This document shows, one piece after another, positions 60,748-64,000 of a stretch of 64,000 nucleotides of DNA. Origin of the DNA: Psychrobacillus sp044762745 (GTDB lineage Bacteria > Bacillota > Bacilli > Bacillales_A > Planococcaceae); contig NZ_JBIWEX010000008.1 of the NCBI RefSeq assembly GCF_044762745.1, forward strand, positions 115,823-179,822, read 5' to 3'. The stretch's first letter is position 1; every line of letters starts with the position of its first letter. A model generated the notes under the pieces. The model was given only the letters and a program-made list of their open reading frames with translations. It was not told the origin of the DNA and searched no databases. The translations under genes and the position numbers were made by a program.

Positions 60748-63128
60748 TATTGCTCATTCTCCTTTTTTGCTTTCAACACTTCTTTTACAAGTTCCATAAA
60801 CTGAATGCTCACTCCTGATTCAATTTCATTTAGTAATGCTTTAAATTCGGAGAGTGCCTCTTTTTCAAAGAGTTGATATGGGTCTTGTTGACCATAACCA
60901 CTTAAACCGATTCCTTCTCGAATATTCGTCATTCGGTGCAGGTGACTCATCCAGTTCGTATCTATTTGTTGAAGCATTAATCTCTTCAATTGAATATTAA
61001 AAATTGGCGTATCTTTAAACAATTCGAGTAAAGCCTTTTGTTCTTCTAATTTAGATAGGGCATCCATTTTCACTTGTTGTTCAGTTACATGTTTAATATC
61101 TTCGATGCTCCAGTCTATTGAAGGAAGTACAAGCGACAATTCTTTTATAAAGGAAGCAGGCTGTCGATCAAATAATCCTTCATTTTCTTCCCCAAAGTAA
61201 ACTTCTGAAAGTCGAGTAATATAATTTTCCATATATTCATATAGCTCTTCGAATAGCATTTCACTATCTAAGTCAATAACCCGATCGCGCATCGAGTAGA
61301 TAATTTTGCTTTGTTCATTTAAAGGTGTTTCTAATTTCAATAAATGCTCACGAGCAGCTTGATGTATATACTCCACCGTTTCTTGAACAGTTTTTAAATA
61401 CTTATCCGGATTCGGCGATAGTACCAGACCTTCTTCATTTATTTTTACTTTTTTCAAGTAAATTTCATGCTGTTCTTCATCGTAGTACGTAAACAAATCA
61501 TCTTCTAGTGAAATGATAAATTGGGAAGTACCTGGATCCCCTTGACGACCAGAACGTCCACGGAGTTGCATATCGATACGCCCACTTTCATGGCGTTCCG
61601 TTCCAATAATATACAATCCGCCTAATTGTTTCACTTCTTCATCTAGTGAAATATCCGTACCCCGTCCTGCCATATTCGTTGCAATCATTACCTGTCCTTT
61701 TTGACCAGCTTGCGCAATAATATCAGCCTCTGCTTCTTCCGTTTTAGCGTTTAGGATTGTATGTTTGATCTTTTCTTTTTTCAGTTGCATAGAGAATTCT
61801 TCCGATTGCTCAATAGATGTAGTACCTATTAAAATCGGTCGTCCTAAGCTATTAATCCGCTTCACTTCAGAAACAATTTTCTTTATTTTATTTTCTTTAT
61901 CTTTATAAATAAGTTCTGGTACATCTTCACGTAACACAGGTTTGTTCGTAGGAATCGTCACAACAGGTAGTCGATACGTTTCCCAAAATTCTTTTTTCGA
62001 AGGTGTCGCACTTCCTGTCATACCAGCTAAACCACTATATAATCGGAAGTAATTTTGAATCGTAATCGTCGCTTGTGTTATATTTTCATCCGTAATTTTG
62101 ACGCCTTCTTTTGCTTCAATTGCTTGATGCAAGCCTTCACTTAGCGAACGCCCTTCCATTATACGACCTGTGAACTTATCGATTAACTCGATTTTTCCTT
62201 CTTTGACGATGTAGTCTACATCACGTTTTAAAGTTGCATATGCTTTCATAGATTGATTGACATGGAGAAGCAATTCTCTATGCTCTGGGTCATATAAATT
62301 TTCAATACCGAATAATTTTTCAATCTTCGTAGCACCTTCATCGGTTAAATAAATATGTCTAGTTTCAGGAATCAGCTCGTACTCTTTTCCTACTTTAAAT
62401 GTCTTCATAATTTGAGCAGTAATAAGGAACAATTCCATCCCCTCGTTTGACTTACCTGCCACAATAAGTGGAGTTCTCGCTTCATCAATAAGAATACTAT
62501 CGACTTCATCTACAATTGCAAAATGATGACCTCTTTGCACTTTATCCTCTTTACGAAACACCATATTATCGCGTAAATAGTCGAAACCAAACTCTGTACC
62601 AGTACCGTATGTAATATCTGCCGCATATGCATGTTTCTTCGCATGCGGACTCATTTGGGCAATATTTAAACCAACTGTCAAACCAAGAAATTCATGTACT
62701 TTCCCCATGATGTCTCTATCCCGAGTAGCTAAATACTCGTTAGCAGTAATAATATGTACACCTTTTCCTTCTAATGCATGTAAATAACTAGGCAATGTCG
62801 AAACAAGCGTCTTCCCCTCACCCGTATTCATCTGCGCAATAGAGCCTTCATGTAGGACAAAACCCCCAATTAGTTGTACATCATAATGACGCAAACCAAG
62901 AACGCGCTTAGCCGCTTCACGCACAACTGCAAAAGCTTCTATTTGAATATCTTTTAGCGTCTTACCAGTAGAAAGTTGCTCTTTAAATAAATCCGTAGTA
63001 CCACGCAATTCTTCATCGGTGTACACTATATATTTACTTTCTAAACTATTAATTGTATCGACGATCTTATTTATACGTTTTAACTCTTTGGAACTATCAT
63101 TAAATAGTTTTTTTACGCCTTCTAACAT
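60747..63128 (-). CDS. secA2: Accessory preprotein translocase ATPase SecA2
   Basis: This 793-residue DEAD-type ATPase has Walker A AQMNTGEGKT (98-107), Walker B in AIVDEVDSILIDEARTPLIV, the ATNMAGRGTDI motif and QLRGRSGRQGDPG. Like other accessory SecA2 proteins it is shorter than SecA1 and lacks the C-terminal zinc-binding CxC...CH tail, ending instead in KAKKENEQ. It drives export of a subset of surface proteins through the SecYEG channel. Joint transcription with slaP and the nearby surface-protein genes marks the dedicated S-layer type. The TGATATAAT element 40 bases upstream is its likely promoter. Confidence 0.93.
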   Translation of the reverse strand: MLEGVKKLFNDSSKELKRINKIVDTINSLESKYIVYTDEELRGTTDLFKEQLSTGKTLKDIQIEAFAVVREAAKRVLGLRHYDVQLIGGFVLHEGSIAQMNTGEGKTLVSTLPSYLHALEGKGVHIITANEYLATRDRDIMGKVHEFLGLTVGLNIAQMSPHAKKHAYAADITYGTGTEFGFDYLRDNMVFRKEDKVQRGHHFAIVDEVDSILIDEARTPLIVAGKSNEGMELFLITAQIMKTFKVGKEYELIPETRHIYLTDEGATKIEKLFGIENLYDPEHRELLLHVNQSMKAYATLKRDVDYIVKEGKIELIDKFTGRIMEGRSLSEGLHQAIEAKEGVKITDENITQATITIQNYFRLYSGLAGMTGSATPSKKEFWETYRLPVVTIPTNKPVLREDVPELIYKDKENKIKKIVSEVKRINSLGRPILIGTTSIEQSEEFSMQLKKEKIKHTILNAKTEEAEADIIAQAGQKGQVMIATNMAGRGTDISLDEEVKQLGGLYIIGTERHESGRIDMQLRGRSGRQGDPGTSQFIISLEDDLFTYYDEEQHEIYLKKVKINEEGLVLSPNPDKYLKTVQETVEYIHQAAREHLLKLETPLNEQSKIIYSMRDRVIDLDSEMLFEELYEYMENYITRLSEVYFGEENEGLFDRQPASFIKELSLVLPSIDWSIEDIKHVTEQQVKMDALSKLEEQKALLELFKDTPIFNIQLKRLMLQQIDTNWMSHLHRMTNIREGIGLSGYGQQDPYQLFEKEALSEFKALLNEIESGVSIQFMELVKEVLKAKKENEQ

Positions 63129-63167
63129 TGAGTTGTTCTCCTTTTGTTTCGAATAACTACGGAGTCA

Positions 63168-63176
63168 ATTATATCA
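63168..63176 (-). promoter_or_regulatory. Extended -10 promoter element of secA2
   Basis: The minus strand reads TGATATAAT 40 bases before the secA2 ATG, with only a weak TTATAA at the -35 position. Flanking sequence is shared with the decayed S-layer-like gene promoter. Confidence 0.5.
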
Positions 63177-63415
63177 CATATTATATGAGTTTATAATGTT
63201 CTCTAATGGTTTTGCTTGTTTCTCACACTCTTTTCTTGAAGTAGCCAAGCTATGCTACTTACCCTTTGTAGAATAAGAGAATTATACACTATCCATAATC
63301 GCCTGGATGCCTACAAGAACATTTGTCTCAAATTATGACAAAGAAATTCAACTGTAATCAACCTGATCTGATCGACATCACTTGCATTTGTTATGCATTC
63401 ACATTAAAAAATGGT

Positions 63416-64000
63416 TTATTTCTGCTTAGGAACTTTTTCTTCCAAAATAGTTTCTCCGTTTTCATTAGCTTCCACAACTTTTGATACAAACGCATCCATA
63501 ATGGCTGATAAATCACTTGCACTATTGGCTTGTGATTCTGAACCCAAGGCTAACTCCTGCATCGTCGTTGCAATTTGTTCTGTACCTAATTTTACTTCAT
63601 TCGCAGATTGAGTGAGTTCTTCACTATGACTCGATAGGGTTTCGGAACTTTGAGAAATGCGTGTCATTGCTTTTACAAACAAATTTAACACCATTAGAAT
63701 CTTCTGATTCCCAAAGGTTTTTACCTTCGGCTGCTGGATGTGCGAGTTCTATTCCTCCACTATCTAACGCAAACATATAACCATTCTCCCCTAAATCTAT
63801 ACTTGGATTGATTGGTCGTGTTCCATCTGAATTCAGCTTACCTAACATCGCAATTTTTACTATTTCTTGTGCCTCTGCTAAAGTAATATCTCCATTTTCC
63901 ACATTTTCATTTAAGACTCGTATCATTTCTATAGTCTGTTCAACACTATTTTTTAAAAGTTGTTCCCCCGTATTATCTAAACTACTAGCACTCTTTTGAT
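63416..64000 (-). pseudogene. Deleted methyl-accepting chemotaxis receptor gene (runs off the window)
   Basis: From the window edge to about 63690 the frame encodes a Cache sensor domain (NGDITLAEAQEIVKIAMLG, NPSIDLGENGYMFALDSGG, HPAAEGKNLWE). Near 63680 it changes without a membrane helix or HAMP domain into another frame holding a chemoreceptor signalling segment (SSETLSSHSEELTQSANEV, TEQIATTMQELALGSESQA). This ends early in EEKVPKQK at 63416, so the conserved hairpin tip and the C-terminal part are missing. A deletion with a frameshift plus a second C-terminal loss make it non-functional. The N terminus lies outside the window. Confidence 0.85.

Noticed and set aside
63237..63260. AGTAGC/GCTACT hairpin upstream of secA2 considered as terminator or riboswitch
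   Set aside because: The stem is short, has no T run, and no riboswitch-like conserved core was seen.
1..64000. tRNA, rRNA, integrase and intact transposase genes
   Set aside because: None was recognised on either strand.

Overview
The window looks like a chromosomal segment of a low-G+C, Gram-positive member of the Bacillales, most likely Planococcaceae (Lysinibacillus/Psychrobacillus-like). The reasons are strong AGGAGG-type ribosome binding sites, frequent TTG/GTG starts, a ComK homologue, SLH-domain proteins, a split YwqC/YwqD tyrosine kinase pair, and an accessory SecA2 gene joined to an S-layer assembly protein gene. The genus call is inference; no rRNA or tRNA gene was seen.

Region 1 (1-23060, minus strand) starts with a cut-off phage-tail-like gene and a gene-poor stretch, followed by a 22-kb surface polysaccharide locus of the Wzx/Wzy type. 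In transcription order it encodes a chain-length/tyrosine-kinase module (ywqC, ywqD, ywqE), a membrane UDP-GlcNAc 4,6-dehydratase, pgi, galU, an initiating sugar transferase, a short-chain dehydrogenase, a GT4, the Wzy-like polymerase, another GT4, three GT2 enzymes, the Wzx flippase, and then a formyltransferase, a sugar aminotransferase, rfbA, rfbB and galE. Together the last genes predict dTDP-4-formamido-4,6-dideoxyglucose as one building block, next to UDP-Glc, UDP-Gal and a UDP-6-deoxy-HexNAc.

Region 2 (23300-29700) holds a membrane-anchored hypothetical protein, a secreted helical surface protein, a SEC-C/HTH protein, a zinc-ribbon membrane protein that may start at ATC, a small sigma-70-like factor and comK. 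Region 3 (29800-37100) has an SLH-NlpC/P60 endopeptidase and a 1779-residue Vpr-like subtilase with eight Ig-like repeats. Region 4 (37900-44300) has an ABC-2 exporter operon and an OppA-like lipoprotein.

Region 5 (44500-63130) is a SecA2-linked surface-protein island. It has secA2 and slaP, a large secreted S-layer-like protein, two SLAP-domain genes (one broken), a decayed second S-layer-like gene, a repeat protein, and several secreted proteins carrying an SbsA-type Ig domain. These include a glucosaminidase, a transglutaminase-like protein and a metallopeptidase-like protein whose HExxH motif reads HKxxH. The window ends in a deleted chemoreceptor gene.

The least explained signals are three intergenic arrays (28.1, 31.5 and 37.6 kb). 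Each is built from 21-bp phased degenerate units with a different core sequence. The reciprocal decay of two S-layer/SLAP gene pairs and a set of palindromic repeats ending in ACACAGGGACA are also notable.
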